A stretch of DNA of 64,000 bases from Promicromonospora sukumoe (GTDB taxonomy: Bacteria; Actinomycetota; Actinomycetes; Actinomycetales; Cellulomonadaceae): positions 1 to 64,000 of the forward strand of contig NZ_JACGWV010000002.1 in assembly GCF_014137995.1 (NCBI RefSeq). The letters are read 5' to 3'. Position 1 is the stretch's first letter. Every line of letters begins with the position of its first letter. The position numbers and the translations under genes were made by a program. The notes under the pieces are model-generated. The model did not search any database. It was not told the DNA's origin and worked only from the letters and a program-made list of their open reading frames with translations. Below are positions 12,066 to 21,055 of the stretch, piece after piece.

Positions 12066-13646
12066 TCAGATGCCGAGCTGGTAGGCGCCCCAGTAGGCCA
12101 GCGTGACCAGGAGCGCCGTCGAGCCCAGCACGGTGGCCCAGAAGCCCGTCGACACCACGGCGACGGCGGGCCGGCGCGGCTCGGGACCGTCGGGCTCGAC
12201 CAGCGACATCCGCCGGTCGCGCAGCCGGTTGACCAGCAGCGCCGCCGCGACGACGGCGACCAGCCCGAGCACGCGCACGGCGATCCAGCCGCCCTGCACC
12301 ACCAGGTCGTTCTTCTCGTAGTCCAGCGCGAGCCGGGCGACGACCCCGAGATACGCGGCGAGCCCGAGCGACGTCACCACGGCTCCGAGGGCCAGCCAGG
12401 CCAGGGGTCCGCGCAGCCCGCGCGCGAGGCGCACGCCCGGGCGACCCGAACGTCGTCGGGCCAGGCTCCGGACGACGGCCACTCCCCCGAGCAGCAGCGA
12501 GCCCACGACGAGCAGCCCGGCGGCGGTGACGACCACGCCGACCAGCCAGTCGCCGTCGCCGTACCAGTGCGGCTGCGGCACGGGCGCCGCGAGGTAGAGC
12601 TGCTCGGGCTGGGCCCCCGCGACCTGCGGCGGGGCGGACGCCGTCGCCGGCAGGCCGAGCACCCAGTCGGCGACGTCGCGCGCGAAGTCGGGGTGCAGCA
12701 CCAGGCCGCCCGGCGTCTGGACGTTGATGCCGTGGTTGGCGTGGTCGTAGAAGCGGACGGTCACGTCGTCGGCGTCGGCCAGGAGCTCGCGCGTGCCCTG
12801 CTCGAGCGGCATCGAGGCGTCGTCGGTGCCGTAGACGGCGAGGATCGGGTCCTGCTGCTGCCGGAGCCACGGCCGCACGTCGAAGTCCGCGTACTCGAAC
12901 CCGCCGCCGGGCACCTTCATGCCGACGGCGCGCGGGATCGCGCGGAACACCCCGGCGGGCACGTCCGTGTTCCGCAGGTAGTTGTCGACGGCGTAGGCGG
13001 CCTGCTGCCGCGGCGGCACGATCGGCGCGGAGACGAGGATCTGGAACGCGAGCCGCGGGTCGTTCACCATCATCACCGGGGACACCCACGCGCCCTCCGA
13101 CTCGGCGTACAGGCCCACGTCGTCCGGGTCGACGCCCGGGACGTCCCGCAGGAAGCGCACCGAGAAGGCGTAGTCGCGCGCCATCGCCTCGTAGTCCCGG
13201 TGCCGCGTGGAGTAGTTGTCGAGCCGCTTGTCGGGCACCAGCGTGGTGATCCCCGCGCTCGCGAGCGACGTCGCGGCCTGCGTGAACGCGTCGGCGGCCT
13301 TGCCGGTGCCCGCGCCGTGCACGAAGACGATGCCGGGGCGGCCGGGGTGGTCGTCGGCGTCGGGGGCGTCGCCCGGGTCGGTGTCCGTGCCCCGTTCGAC
13401 CGGCTCGCGGAGCAGGCCGCCCACCTCGCGGCCGTCGGCCAGCGGGATGATGACGGGCGTCTCGCGCACGTCGTGGTCGCCGGGCTCACCGGCGTCGGGC
13501 GAGGCGCCCCCGATCGCCGTGTCGGAGGAGGCGAGCCGCAGGTGGTCGGTCACCGGCTCCGGCTCCCAGACGGGACCCGCGACAGCACCCGCGACGGCCA
13601 GCGCGACCAGGATCGCGGCGGAGGTGGCGACGGTCCGAAACAACAC
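12066..13646 (-). CDS. membrane-anchored alpha/beta hydrolase
   Basis: 526 residues. An N-terminal hydrophobic segment (about 5-25) serves as signal or anchor. A serine hydrolase domain follows with oxyanion segment VFVHGAGTG, nucleophile elbow GLYAESEGAW, acid YGTDD and catalytic-type His in YDHANHGINV. The last 170 residues contain four hydrophobic helices. The catalytic domain should lie outside the cell, tethered at both ends. The GTG at 13646 is 6 nt after a TAGCAT -10 box, implying a leaderless message. Substrate is unknown; the fold resembles dienelactone-hydrolase-like and acyl-CoA-thioesterase-like proteins. Confidence 0.8.
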   Translation of the reverse strand: MLFRTVATSAAILVALAVAGAVAGPVWEPEPVTDHLRLASSDTAIGGASPDAGEPGDHDVRETPVIIPLADGREVGGLLREPVERGTDTDPGDAPDADDHPGRPGIVFVHGAGTGKAADAFTQAATSLASAGITTLVPDKRLDNYSTRHRDYEAMARDYAFSVRFLRDVPGVDPDDVGLYAESEGAWVSPVMMVNDPRLAFQILVSAPIVPPRQQAAYAVDNYLRNTDVPAGVFRAIPRAVGMKVPGGGFEYADFDVRPWLRQQQDPILAVYGTDDASMPLEQGTRELLADADDVTVRFYDHANHGINVQTPGGLVLHPDFARDVADWVLGLPATASAPPQVAGAQPEQLYLAAPVPQPHWYGDGDWLVGVVVTAAGLLVVGSLLLGGVAVVRSLARRRSGRPGVRLARGLRGPLAWLALGAVVTSLGLAAYLGVVARLALDYEKNDLVVQGGWIAVRVLGLVAVVAAALLVNRLRDRRMSLVEPDGPEPRRPAVAVVSTGFWATVLGSTALLVTLAYWGAYQLGI

Positions 13647-13699
13647 CTTCGGATGCTACGCCTGCGGCCCCGTTCGCTCGATCCGACGGCGTCGGCGGG

Positions 13700-14305
13700 T
13701 CACTCCGGCGGGCGGGAGGCGAGCATCTCCTCGGTGTCCCACGTCAGCGCGCCCGACCGCAGGTCGGCGACAATCCCGCGCACCCAGCCCAGCTCCGCGC
13801 GCAGGGTGACCAGGAGGTGCTCGTGCTCCAGCAGGAGCACCCGCGGCAGGCCCCACTCCTGGGCGGTGGCGGCCTCGCGCTCCGCCTCCGCCAGGGCTAC
13901 TTCGAGGGCCGTGACGCGCTCCGCGAGCCGGTCGCGCACCAGGTCGGGCCCGGTGATCGCGACGACGGCCAGCACCGCCCGGAACTCGGGGAACTCGCGC
14001 GCCGGCGTCGCGAGCGCGGCGTCCATCCAGCGGCGCAGGGCGGCGGACCCGTCGGGGGTCAGCGCGTAGACGATCCGGGCCGGTCCGGCGTCGGCCGCCT
14101 GCTTCTCGTGGACCGCGATGAGACCGTCGCGCAGCAGCCGCTCGATCGACTGGTAGACGCTGTTGCTGCGGGCCACGTTGACGACGTCGTCCTTGCGCCG
14201 GGTCTTGATCAGCCGCTGCATGCGGTAGGCGTGCATCGGCTCCTCCGCGAGCAGCGCGAGCAGCACCATGGCGAGCGGCGAGCGCGGCCGGGAGTCCTGG
14301 GTCAC
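13700..14305 (-). CDS. PadR family transcriptional regulator
   Basis: 201 residues. The N-terminal winged helix (PLAMVLLALLAEEPMHAYRM, then SVYQSIERLLRDGLI) is the PadR signature, followed by the beta-wing IVYALTPDGSAALRRWM and a C-terminal helical, coiled-coil-like dimerisation part. The GTG at 14305 is preferred because longer starts (to 14353) run through the divergent promoter. It is divergent from the flavoprotein monooxygenase at 14368, the usual arrangement for PadR repressors of small-molecule-inducible enzymes. Confidence 0.86.
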   Translation of the reverse strand: MTQDSRPRSPLAMVLLALLAEEPMHAYRMQRLIKTRRKDDVVNVARSNSVYQSIERLLRDGLIAVHEKQAADAGPARIVYALTPDGSAALRRWMDAALATPAREFPEFRAVLAVVAITGPDLVRDRLAERVTALEVALAEAEREAATAQEWGLPRVLLLEHEHLLVTLRAELGWVRGIVADLRSGALTWDTEEMLASRPPE

Positions 14306-14331
14306 GGCGCCCAGCCTAAGCGGCCAACACC

Positions 14332-14361
14332 TTGCCATCTTATGGTTACCCATTTTATGGT
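14332..14361 (+). promoter_or_regulatory. sigma-A promoter with overlapping PadR-type site
   Basis: TTGCCA (14332-14337), an 18-bp spacer and TATGGT (14356-14361), then 6 nt to the ATG at 14368, make a good leaderless housekeeping promoter. ATGG-N4-CCAT (14342-14353) lies in the spacer and a second TATGGT copy is at 14341, so a bound repressor would block polymerase. Confidence 0.6.
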
Positions 14362-14367
14362 GAGCAC

Positions 14368-15630
14368 ATGAGAGCGATCATCGTCGGAGCGGGCATCACC
14401 GGACCCGTGACCGCCATGGCCCTGCAGAAGGCCGGCATCGAGGCGACGGTGCACGAGGCCTACGACCGCACCGCGGACGGCGTCGGCGCCTACCTGACCC
14501 TGGCCCCGAACGGGCTCGCCGCCCTGCAGGTGCTGGACATCGACCACCACGACCTGGGCGGCTTCGACACGCCCGCGCTGGAGCTGCGGGGGTCCGGCGG
14601 CCGCGTCTTGGCGCGCCTCGGCATGGGCCGGGACGACGACGCCGGCACGGTCAGCCAGACCGTCCGGCGCTCCGACCTCTACACCCGGCTCCGGGACGAG
14701 GCCGTGCGGCGCGGCATCTCGGTCGAGTACGGCAAGCGGCTGGTCGACGCCACGGTCGTGCCGGGCGCGGGCAGCAGGGCTGCGGGGGCAGCCGGCGTCG
14801 TCGGCCCGCCTGGTGCCGGCGCGGCCGGCGTCGTCGCCTCCTTCGCGGACGGGACCACCGCCGAGGGCGACCTGCTGATCGGGGCCGACGGCCTGCACTC
14901 CCGCACCCGGGCGATCCTCGACCCGGCCTGCCCGCCGCCGCGCTACACCGGCCTGCTGAACACGGGCGGCTACGCCTCGGGCGTGACCGTGGACGGCCCC
15001 CGGGGCGTGTTCACGATGACGTTCGGCAAGCGGGCCTTCTTCGCCTACGCGAACCGCGGGCCGGGCGACGTCTGGTGGTTCGCGAACGTGCCGCGGGCCC
15101 GCGAGGCGAGCGCCGACGAGCTCGCCGCCTGGACGCCGGAGCGCTGGCGCGCCGAGCTGGAGCGCCTGTTCGCCGACGACGCCGGGCCCGCGCTGGAGCT
15201 GATCGCCGCGACGCCGCAGGTCATCGGCCCGTGGAACACGCTCGACCTGCCCCGGGTGCCGGTCTGGCACCGCGGGCCGATCGGGCTGGTCGGCGACGCG
15301 GCGCACGGCATCTCGCCGACGTCGGGCCAGGGGGCCTCGCTCGCGATCGAGGACGGCGTGCTGCTCGCGCGGTTCCTGCGGGACCACCGCGACCCCGCGG
15401 AGGCGTTCGCGGCCTTCGAGGAGTTGCGGCGAGGTCGGGTCGAGCGGCTGATCGCGCAGGCGAAGCGCACCTCGAACCAGAAGATCCCCAACCCGCTGAC
15501 CCGGGTGCTGCGCGACCGGGTCATCCTGCCGCTGGTGAGCCGAGCCGCCGCCCGCAGCACGCGCGACTGGGTCACGGACTACCGCATCGACTGGAACACC
15601 CCGACCACCCCAACCCCCACCCCTCGTTGA
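14368..15630 (+). CDS. FAD-dependent monooxygenase
   Basis: 420-residue class A flavoprotein monooxygenase. G7-A-G9-I-T-G12 is the FAD-binding fingerprint, LIGADGLHSRTR is the DG motif, and VGDAAHGISPTSGQGASLAIED near residue 309 is the GD motif with the substrate-side helix. It lacks the thioredoxin-like tail of the other monooxygenase in this window. The ATG is 6 nt after the -10 box, so it is probably translated from a leaderless mRNA. The divergent PadR is the likely repressor. The TGA stop codon is part of the family 1 repeat that follows. Confidence 0.87.
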   Translation: MRAIIVGAGITGPVTAMALQKAGIEATVHEAYDRTADGVGAYLTLAPNGLAALQVLDIDHHDLGGFDTPALELRGSGGRVLARLGMGRDDDAGTVSQTVRRSDLYTRLRDEAVRRGISVEYGKRLVDATVVPGAGSRAAGAAGVVGPPGAGAAGVVASFADGTTAEGDLLIGADGLHSRTRAILDPACPPPRYTGLLNTGGYASGVTVDGPRGVFTMTFGKRAFFAYANRGPGDVWWFANVPRAREASADELAAWTPERWRAELERLFADDAGPALELIAATPQVIGPWNTLDLPRVPVWHRGPIGLVGDAAHGISPTSGQGASLAIEDGVLLARFLRDHRDPAEAFAAFEELRRGRVERLIAQAKRTSNQKIPNPLTRVLRDRVILPLVSRAAARSTRDWVTDYRIDWNTPTTPTPTPR

Positions 15631-15687
15631 GTGCTGGATATTCGCCCTTCTCGCACACGGAGAAGGGCGAATATCCAGCACTCAACG
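15625..15687. repeat. interspersed hairpin, family 1 copy A (putative bidirectional terminator)
   Basis: A perfect 28-bp inverted repeat (15625-15652 and 15660-15687, loop GCACACG). The outer arm is CGTTGAGTGCTGG, then A-TATT-C-GCCC. It lies between convergent monooxygenase and P450 genes, and the monooxygenase stop TGA (15628-15630) is inside it. No T-run. Confidence 0.8.
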
Positions 15688-15710
15688 ATCGGGAGCGACC
15701 GGGGGGCACG

Positions 15711-16991
15711 TCAGCGCGCGACCTCGTAGATCTCCGTGCCCGATGACCGCGCCCGGCTGTACCGGACCGGCAGCGCCTGCGGGTGCCGCACCCACGGCGA
15801 CGGCACCCACGCCAGGTCGTGGTCCTCGACCGCCAGCTCCAGGTCGAGCTCGGTCAGCAGCCGGCTGATCGCCACGCGCGCGATGATCCGCGCCTGGCGC
15901 GACGCCGGGCAGCGGTGCGGCCCCACGCCCCAGGCCAGGTGCGCCCGGTTGCCGACCTCGTCCCACATGTTGCCGGTGTGCACCAGCGGGTCCTGGTTCG
16001 CCGCGGCCACCGCCATGATCAGCGCGTCACCCTTGCGGACCAGCTTGCCGTCGAGCTCCAGGTCGTTCATCGCGTACCGGGGCAGCGGCGGGTTCGCGGC
16101 GGGCGCCTCGCGCCACAGCACCTCGTCCAGCGCCTCGTCCAGGGCGATCCGGCCGCCCGTCCAGCGCGCGGCGAACCGCTGGTCCGTGAGCAGCAGCCGC
16201 AGGGTCAGGGCGATCCACGCCGTGAGGAACTCGCTGGCCGCGATCAGCGGCACCGACATCGAGTCCGCGATCTCCCGGTCGTCGTGGAAGCTCGGGTGCC
16301 GCACGAACGACGACGTCAGGTCCGCCCCCGCCGTCGTCTTCCGGTCCTGGACGTGCGCCATCAGGTTGCGGCCCATCCGGTCGCGCGCCTGCGGCGCCTC
16401 GCTCGTGTGGTTCATGATGTGCGCCGAGTCGGCCATCATCTGCTCCGCCGTGTCCTGGTCGAAGCCGAACAGCGCCGTCACCGCGAGGAAGCCCACCTTC
16501 TTGGCCCAGTGCGGGACCAGGTCGGCCTCGCCGCTGGAGCCGAGCTCCTCGACCAGCCGCCGGCTGACCTCCTCGACCTGCGCCACCACCAGCTTCTCCG
16601 GCAGCGCCTCCAGCGCGTCGTCCAGCGGCTGGCGCAGCCGACGACGGCGCTCCCCGTCATGGTGGTACGACGAGTTGCGCGGCTCCCGCGGCGAGATCCC
16701 GAGTAGCGCCGACCGCTCCGACAGCAGCCCGTCGTAGTGCCAGCGCCAGTTGCGCGGGTCGCGGGAGAACTGCGACTCGTTCCGCGTGATCTCGCAGATC
16801 TCCGCGTGCCCCATGACCAGCCACACGGGCACGCCCGGCTCCATGTCGACGGGCGCCACGACGCCCCACCTGGACCGCAGCACGTCGTAGATCTCCTGCG
16901 AGTCCGTGCCACCCGTCGTCGCCGACAGGGGGGTGAGCCCGGTCAGGCCCGCGAGCTCGACGGGCGCCGCCCGAACGACCACTGTCTCCAT
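15711..16991 (-). CDS. cytochrome P450
   Basis: 426 residues, full length for a bacterial P450. The heme ligand is Cys361 in HLAWGVGPHRCPASRQARI; the glycine normally two residues after the cysteine is missing (CPA instead of CxG). The ExxR pair is present (EVLWR), but the I-helix reads IAASEFLTAWIAL and lacks the usual A-G-x-D/E-T oxygen-activating motif. These features resemble the atypical P450s associated with Streptomyces conservons (CYP157-like; family knowledge), but no conservon GTPase genes are adjacent. Activity on oxygen may be altered or lost. It is convergent with the monooxygenase at 14368. Confidence 0.88.
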   Translation of the reverse strand: METVVVRAAPVELAGLTGLTPLSATTGGTDSQEIYDVLRSRWGVVAPVDMEPGVPVWLVMGHAEICEITRNESQFSRDPRNWRWHYDGLLSERSALLGISPREPRNSSYHHDGERRRRLRQPLDDALEALPEKLVVAQVEEVSRRLVEELGSSGEADLVPHWAKKVGFLAVTALFGFDQDTAEQMMADSAHIMNHTSEAPQARDRMGRNLMAHVQDRKTTAGADLTSSFVRHPSFHDDREIADSMSVPLIAASEFLTAWIALTLRLLLTDQRFAARWTGGRIALDEALDEVLWREAPAANPPLPRYAMNDLELDGKLVRKGDALIMAVAAANQDPLVHTGNMWDEVGNRAHLAWGVGPHRCPASRQARIIARVAISRLLTELDLELAVEDHDLAWVPSPWVRHPQALPVRYSRARSSGTEIYEVAR

Positions 16992-17047
16992 CGCGCCATC
17001 ACAGCACAGTGTCCGGATTGCCCTTGATCGTGGCTGCGATATTCGAG

Positions 17048-18175
17048 TCAGAGCTCGTCGGGCCCCAGTCCGTAGGCGGCGCCGTGCTCCCGCAGGAAGT
17101 CCCGGAGGTAGGGCAGCGCGAACGCGACCTTGCCGTGCGACACCTGCTCGATCATGCCGGCCGCCATCAGTCGCCGACGGTAGGTGTTGGCATGCTGCGG
17201 GCTCACCTCGCCCATCCGCCGTCGCAGGTCCGCCATCTGCGACGGGCCGTCGTCGACGGACATGGCGACGAGGAAGGTCCGGTCCAGGTCGGAGAGGTCG
17301 GCGAGCGCCGTCTCGTGGACCAGGCTGCCCAGCCGACGACGCGCCGCGCTGATCCCCGCGTCCACGGCGTCGAGGTCGGCGACGCCCCCGTCGGTGGCAC
17401 GCCAGACGTGATAGCCCACGAGCTGGATCAGGAACGGGTAGCCGAACGTGGCCTCGGCGGCCAGCTCGCTCGCTTCCGGAGTCATCGCCCGGCCGTTCTC
17501 CTCGAACGTGGCGACCAGGGCGTCGTGCACCTCGTCGATGCTCACGTCACCCAGCACGTGCTTGTCCGCTCGCCGCAGGAAGGTCAGGACGCCGTCCGAC
17601 AACAGGCCGGACACCGCGGACGGAAGACCGGCCATCACGAGCGCGAACTGGCGTTGCTCCCGCACCATGTGCTGGGCGAGAGCCGCGATCTCCCGCATGT
17701 CCGGCAGCGAGACGTGCACCTCGTCGATCGTGAGCAGCAGACCGGAGTCGTGGCGTTCGAGGTCGTCGAGCAGCGCGTTGAGCTTGCGCCGCAGCCCCGC
17801 GGAAAGCTCGGGGGTCAGCTCGGTAGAGACCCCACCGAACGACGCCGGCAGGTTGATACCTGTCAGACGTCGCTTGGGGCGCGGCCGGCGCTCCTCCAGC
17901 ATGTGGCTGACGTGCTCGTCGAGCCTGCCCATGAGGCCCGTGGTCGCCGTCTCGTCGACGAACAGCCATCCGTGTTCCAGCGCGACGTCGTCGACCGCAT
18001 TCAGCAGGGTCGTCTTGCCCACACCGCGTGCACCCGTGAAGATCGTGAGCCGTCCAGGCGAGCCCGGCCCCTCGTCGAGCCCGTCGGCCACCGCGGCGAT
18101 CTGGTCGTCGCGGCCCACCAGATGGGGTGGCGTGGCACCGGCCGACGGTTTGAACGGGTTCCTCGACGCCGCCAT
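17048..18175 (-). CDS. AAA/STAND-type ATP-binding protein
   Basis: 375 residues. An AAA_16-like ATPase begins with HLVGRDDQIAAV, Walker A G48-ARGVGKT, and Walker B LLLTIDEVH (D151, E152), followed by a sensor region MAGLPSAVSG. The last 100 residues look like a winged helix (TYRRRLMAAGMIEQVSHGKVAFALPYLRDFL). The layout recalls Orc1/Cdc6-like and archaeal STAND NTPases that bind DNA. It is a monocistronic orphan; its upstream region holds an AT-rich inverted repeat that could be its own site. Role unknown. Confidence 0.78.
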   Translation of the reverse strand: MAASRNPFKPSAGATPPHLVGRDDQIAAVADGLDEGPGSPGRLTIFTGARGVGKTTLLNAVDDVALEHGWLFVDETATTGLMGRLDEHVSHMLEERRPRPKRRLTGINLPASFGGVSTELTPELSAGLRRKLNALLDDLERHDSGLLLTIDEVHVSLPDMREIAALAQHMVREQRQFALVMAGLPSAVSGLLSDGVLTFLRRADKHVLGDVSIDEVHDALVATFEENGRAMTPEASELAAEATFGYPFLIQLVGYHVWRATDGGVADLDAVDAGISAARRRLGSLVHETALADLSDLDRTFLVAMSVDDGPSQMADLRRRMGEVSPQHANTYRRRLMAAGMIEQVSHGKVAFALPYLRDFLREHGAAYGLGPDEL

Positions 18176-18187
18176 CCAGGAGCCTTT

Positions 18188-18218
18188 CTTAGAGTTTCTT
18201 ATTTCTTCTGACTCTAAG
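18188..18218. promoter_or_regulatory. AT-rich inverted repeat upstream of AAA ATPase gene
   Basis: CTTAGAGT and ACTCTAAG separated by 15 nt, in an unusually AT-rich 35-bp island ending 13 bp before the ATPase start codon. It could be an operator (autoregulation by the winged-helix ATPase) or a leader stem-loop. Confidence 0.45.
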
Positions 18219-18252
18219 GGGGCCCTAGGACTCCGGCAACAAGCCGGCGGCG

Positions 18253-19221
18253 TCAGAAGCCCAGCCGGCGCAGCTGCTTCGGGTCGCGCTGCCAGTCCTT
18301 GGCGACCTTGACGTGCAGGTCGAGGTAGACGCGCGTGCCCAGCAGCTTCTCGATGCCCTGCCGCGCCTCGGTGCCGACGGACCGCAGCCGGGACCCGCCG
18401 CGCCCGATGATGATCGCCTTCTGCGAGTCGCGCTCCACGAACAGATTGACGCGCACGTCCAGGAGCGGCGGCTTCCCCTTGGCCGGGTCGCCCGAGCCCT
18501 CGCGCTCGACGATCTCCTCGACGACCACGGCAAGCGAGTGCGGCAGCTCGTCGCGCACGCCCTCCAGGGCGGCCTCGCGCACCAGCTCAGCCACCATGAC
18601 GGCCTCGGGCTCGTCGGTCAGCTCGCCGTCCGGGTACAGGTCGGGACCCTCGGGCAGGTGGGAGATCAGGACGGCCTCGAGCTCCTCGACCTGGTACCCG
18701 TCCTTGGCCGAGACGGGCACGATGTCGGCCCACTCGCGGTCCACGGACTTCGCGAGCTGCTCGACGGAGAGCAGGTGCTCCACCAGGTCGGGGCGCGGCA
18801 CCAGGTCGGCCTTGGTCACGACGGCGACGACGGGCACGCCGCGGCGCCCCGTCATCAGCTCGGCGAGCTGCGCCGCGATGTAGCGGTCGCCGGGGCCCAC
18901 CTTCTGGTCCGCGGGCAGGCAGAACGCGATGACGTCCACCTCGGAGAGCGTGTCGCGCACCAGGTCGTTGAGCCGCTCGCCCAGCAGCGTGCGGGGCCGG
19001 TGCAGACCCGGGGTGTCCACGAGCACGAGCTGCGCGTCCGGCCGGTGCACGATCCCGCGGATGGTGTGCCGGGTGGTCTGCGGCCGCGCCGACATGATCG
19101 CGACCTTCTGCCCCACCAGCGCGTTCGTCAGGGTCGACTTGCCGGCGTTGGGGCGGCCCACCAGGCAGGCGAACCCGCTCCGGTGCTCGGCGGTCTGTCG
19201 CACTGCGGGCTGCTCGCTCAA
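18253..19221 (-). CDS. era: GTPase Era
   Basis: 322-residue GTPase that binds the 3' end of 16S rRNA and checks 30S maturation. G1 is GRPNAGKS (22-29), G3 DTPG (69-72), G4 TKAD, and the C-terminal KH domain contains IIGRGGSRLRSVG. The start is a TTG at 19221 overlapping the stop of the upstream CNNM gene as TTGA, with GGAAG just upstream; no ATG or GTG fits. It is the last gene of the phoH-ybeY-corC-era operon, where every junction is a 4-bp overlap. Confidence 0.97.
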   Translation of the reverse strand: MSEQPAVRQTAEHRSGFACLVGRPNAGKSTLTNALVGQKVAIMSARPQTTRHTIRGIVHRPDAQLVLVDTPGLHRPRTLLGERLNDLVRDTLSEVDVIAFCLPADQKVGPGDRYIAAQLAELMTGRRGVPVVAVVTKADLVPRPDLVEHLLSVEQLAKSVDREWADIVPVSAKDGYQVEELEAVLISHLPEGPDLYPDGELTDEPEAVMVAELVREAALEGVRDELPHSLAVVVEEIVEREGSGDPAKGKPPLLDVRVNLFVERDSQKAIIIGRGGSRLRSVGTEARQGIEKLLGTRVYLDLHVKVAKDWQRDPKQLRRLGF

Positions 19222-20606
19222 GAGGTCACTTCCTTCTGGTCACGCTTCTGATCACGGCGGTCGTGCTGGTCGAGACCGCCGTTGCTGTCGTCCGGCTCGC
19301 CCACCGGTTCCGTGCGGTGCACGAGGATGGTCGAGATCTGCTTGCGCCGCCCCTCGACCCGTTCTGCCTCCAGGTGCACGCCGCCCACCTCGACGGACGC
19401 CCCGGCGAGCGGCACCTTGCCGAGCGCCTTGGCGAGCAGGCCACCGGCGGTGTCCACGTCGTCGTCGTCCAGGCGCAGGTCGAACAGGTCGCCGAGCTCG
19501 TCCACCGGAAGACGGGCCGGCACGCGCAGCACGCCGCCGCCCAGGTCCTCGATCTCCTGGACGGGCACGGTGTCGTGCTCGTCGGTGAGCTCGCCGACGA
19601 CCTCCTCCAGGAGGTCCTCGATGGTCACCAGGCCCGCGACCCCACCGTACTCGTCGACCACGAGCGCGATGTGGCTGGCCGAGGCCTGCATCTCGCGCAG
19701 CAGGTCGTCGATCGGCTTCGACTCGGGCACGAAGACGGCGTCGCGGGCGACGTCGGAGGCGGGGCGCCGGGACGGTTCCCGGGCGCCGCCGTCGTCGACG
19801 GGCCAGTGCACCGCGGCCACGACGTCCTTGAAGTAGGCGACGCCGACGACGTCGTCCACCGACTCGCCGACGACGGGCACCCGCGAGAAGCCGGAGCGCA
19901 GGAACAGCCGCAGCACCTTGTCGAGCGAGGTGTCTGCCGTGACGGTCACCATGTCGGTGCGGGGCACCATGACCTCGCGCGTGATGGTGCCGCCGAGCTC
20001 GATCACCGACCGGAGCAGCTCGCGGTCGGACTCCTCGAAGGCGCTGGACTCCCCCAGCCGGTCCGCGATGTCGCGCAGCTCGGCCTCGGTGGGCGGCGAC
20101 GGGTCGACGTGCGGCACCGAGATGCGGGTCAGCCAGGCGACGGCGCGCGAGACGCCGCTCAGCGGGCCCACCAGCGCGACCAGCACCGCGACGGGGCGGC
20201 GGAAGCCGAGCGCGCGCGGCGAGACCCGCACGAAGATGACACCGACCACCACGCCGACGACGAGCGCGATGAGCATGACCGGCAGCTCGTTGGGCACGCC
20301 CTCGCCCGGGATCGCCTGCTGCACGAGCAGGGTCCCGGCCGCGATGGCCACGACCTCCGCCATCACGCGCACGAGCGCGAAGGAGGCGACGGTCGCCGGC
20401 GGGTCGACGACGAGGGCCTGGGCGCGCCGGATCCGGCCGGCGCGCTCCGGGTCGGGCGACTGCCCCAGCTCGGCCTCCGCGAGCGCCTCCGTGAGGGACG
20501 CGCGGGTGACGCGCAGGAGCGCTGCCTCGCCGGCGGAGAGCATGCCCGCCAGCGAGAGGCCGACCAGCATGACGAGGGTCAGGAGAAGGACGATCACGCC
20601 GGTCAC
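19218..20606 (-). CDS. hemolysin family protein (CNNM/CBS/CorC)
   Basis: 462 residues. The N-terminal DUF21-like membrane region ([20 protein letters not shown] and following hydrophobic segments) is followed by a CBS pair ([12 protein letters not shown]...[21 protein letters not shown] and [27 protein letters not shown]) and a C-terminal CorC_HlyC domain. Such proteins are implicated in Mg2+/Co2+ efflux rather than haemolysis. GTG at 20606 overlaps the ybeY stop as GTGA, and the gene is in the conserved ybeY-corC-era block. An acidic/basic tail ([14 protein letters not shown]) precedes the stop. Confidence 0.9.
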   Translation of the reverse strand: MTGVIVLLLTLVMLVGLSLAGMLSAGEAALLRVTRASLTEALAEAELGQSPDPERAGRIRRAQALVVDPPATVASFALVRVMAEVVAIAAGTLLVQQAIPGEGVPNELPVMLIALVVGVVVGVIFVRVSPRALGFRRPVAVLVALVGPLSGVSRAVAWLTRISVPHVDPSPPTEAELRDIADRLGESSAFEESDRELLRSVIELGGTITREVMVPRTDMVTVTADTSLDKVLRLFLRSGFSRVPVVGESVDDVVGVAYFKDVVAAVHWPVDDGGAREPSRRPASDVARDAVFVPESKPIDDLLREMQASASHIALVVDEYGGVAGLVTIEDLLEEVVGELTDEHDTVPVQEIEDLGGGVLRVPARLPVDELGDLFDLRLDDDDVDTAGGLLAKALGKVPLAGASVEVGGVHLEAERVEGRRKQISTILVHRTEPVGEPDDSNGGLDQHDRRDQKRDQKEVTS

Positions 20607-21055
20607 CGCGTCGCGAGGAAGGTGAGCAGGAGCTTGCGCTGCAGGGCGAACATCTCCTTCTCCTCCTCCGGCTCCGCGTGGTCGTAGCCCAGCAGGTGCA
20701 GGATGCCGTGCGTCGTCAGGAGCAGCAGCTCCTCCGTCGTGGAGTGGCCGGCGGCCTTGGCCTGGGTGACCGCGACCTCCGGGCACAGCACGATGTCGCC
20801 GAGCGTTCCGGCCGGGGTGACGTCGCCGTCACGCCCCGGCCGGAGCTCGTCCATGGGGAACGAGAGGACGTCGGTGGGCCCTGGCTCGTCCATCCACTGC
20901 ACGTGCAGGTCGGACATGACGGTGGTGTCGACGAAGATGATCGACAGCTCCGACTGGGGGTGTACGCGCATGGCGTCGATGACGAAGCGGCCGAGCGCGG
21001 CGAACTCCGCCTCGTCGACCTCGAACCCCGACTCGTTGTTGACCTCGATGCTCAC
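20603..21055 (-). CDS. ybeY: endoribonuclease/rRNA maturation factor YbeY
   Basis: 150-residue single-strand RNase acting in 16S rRNA 3'-end maturation and 70S quality control. The zinc site [11 protein letters not shown] gives H116, H120 and H126, and the [10 protein letters not shown] segment is typical of the family. GTG at 21055 overlaps the phoH stop as GTGA. No ATG lies nearby in frame. Co-transcription with phoH and era matches the order seen in many Actinobacteria. Confidence 0.97.
   Translation of the reverse strand: MSIEVNNESGFEVDEAEFAALGRFVIDAMRVHPQSELSIIFVDTTVMSDLHVQWMDEPGPTDVLSFPMDELRPGRDGDVTPAGTLGDIVLCPEVAVTQAKAAGHSTTEELLLLTTHGILHLLGYDHAEPEEEKEMFALQRKLLLTFLATR

Noticed and set aside
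13013..13490. Additional small frames within the membrane hydrolase
   Set aside because: They are out-of-phase shadows without ribosome sites or conserved motifs.
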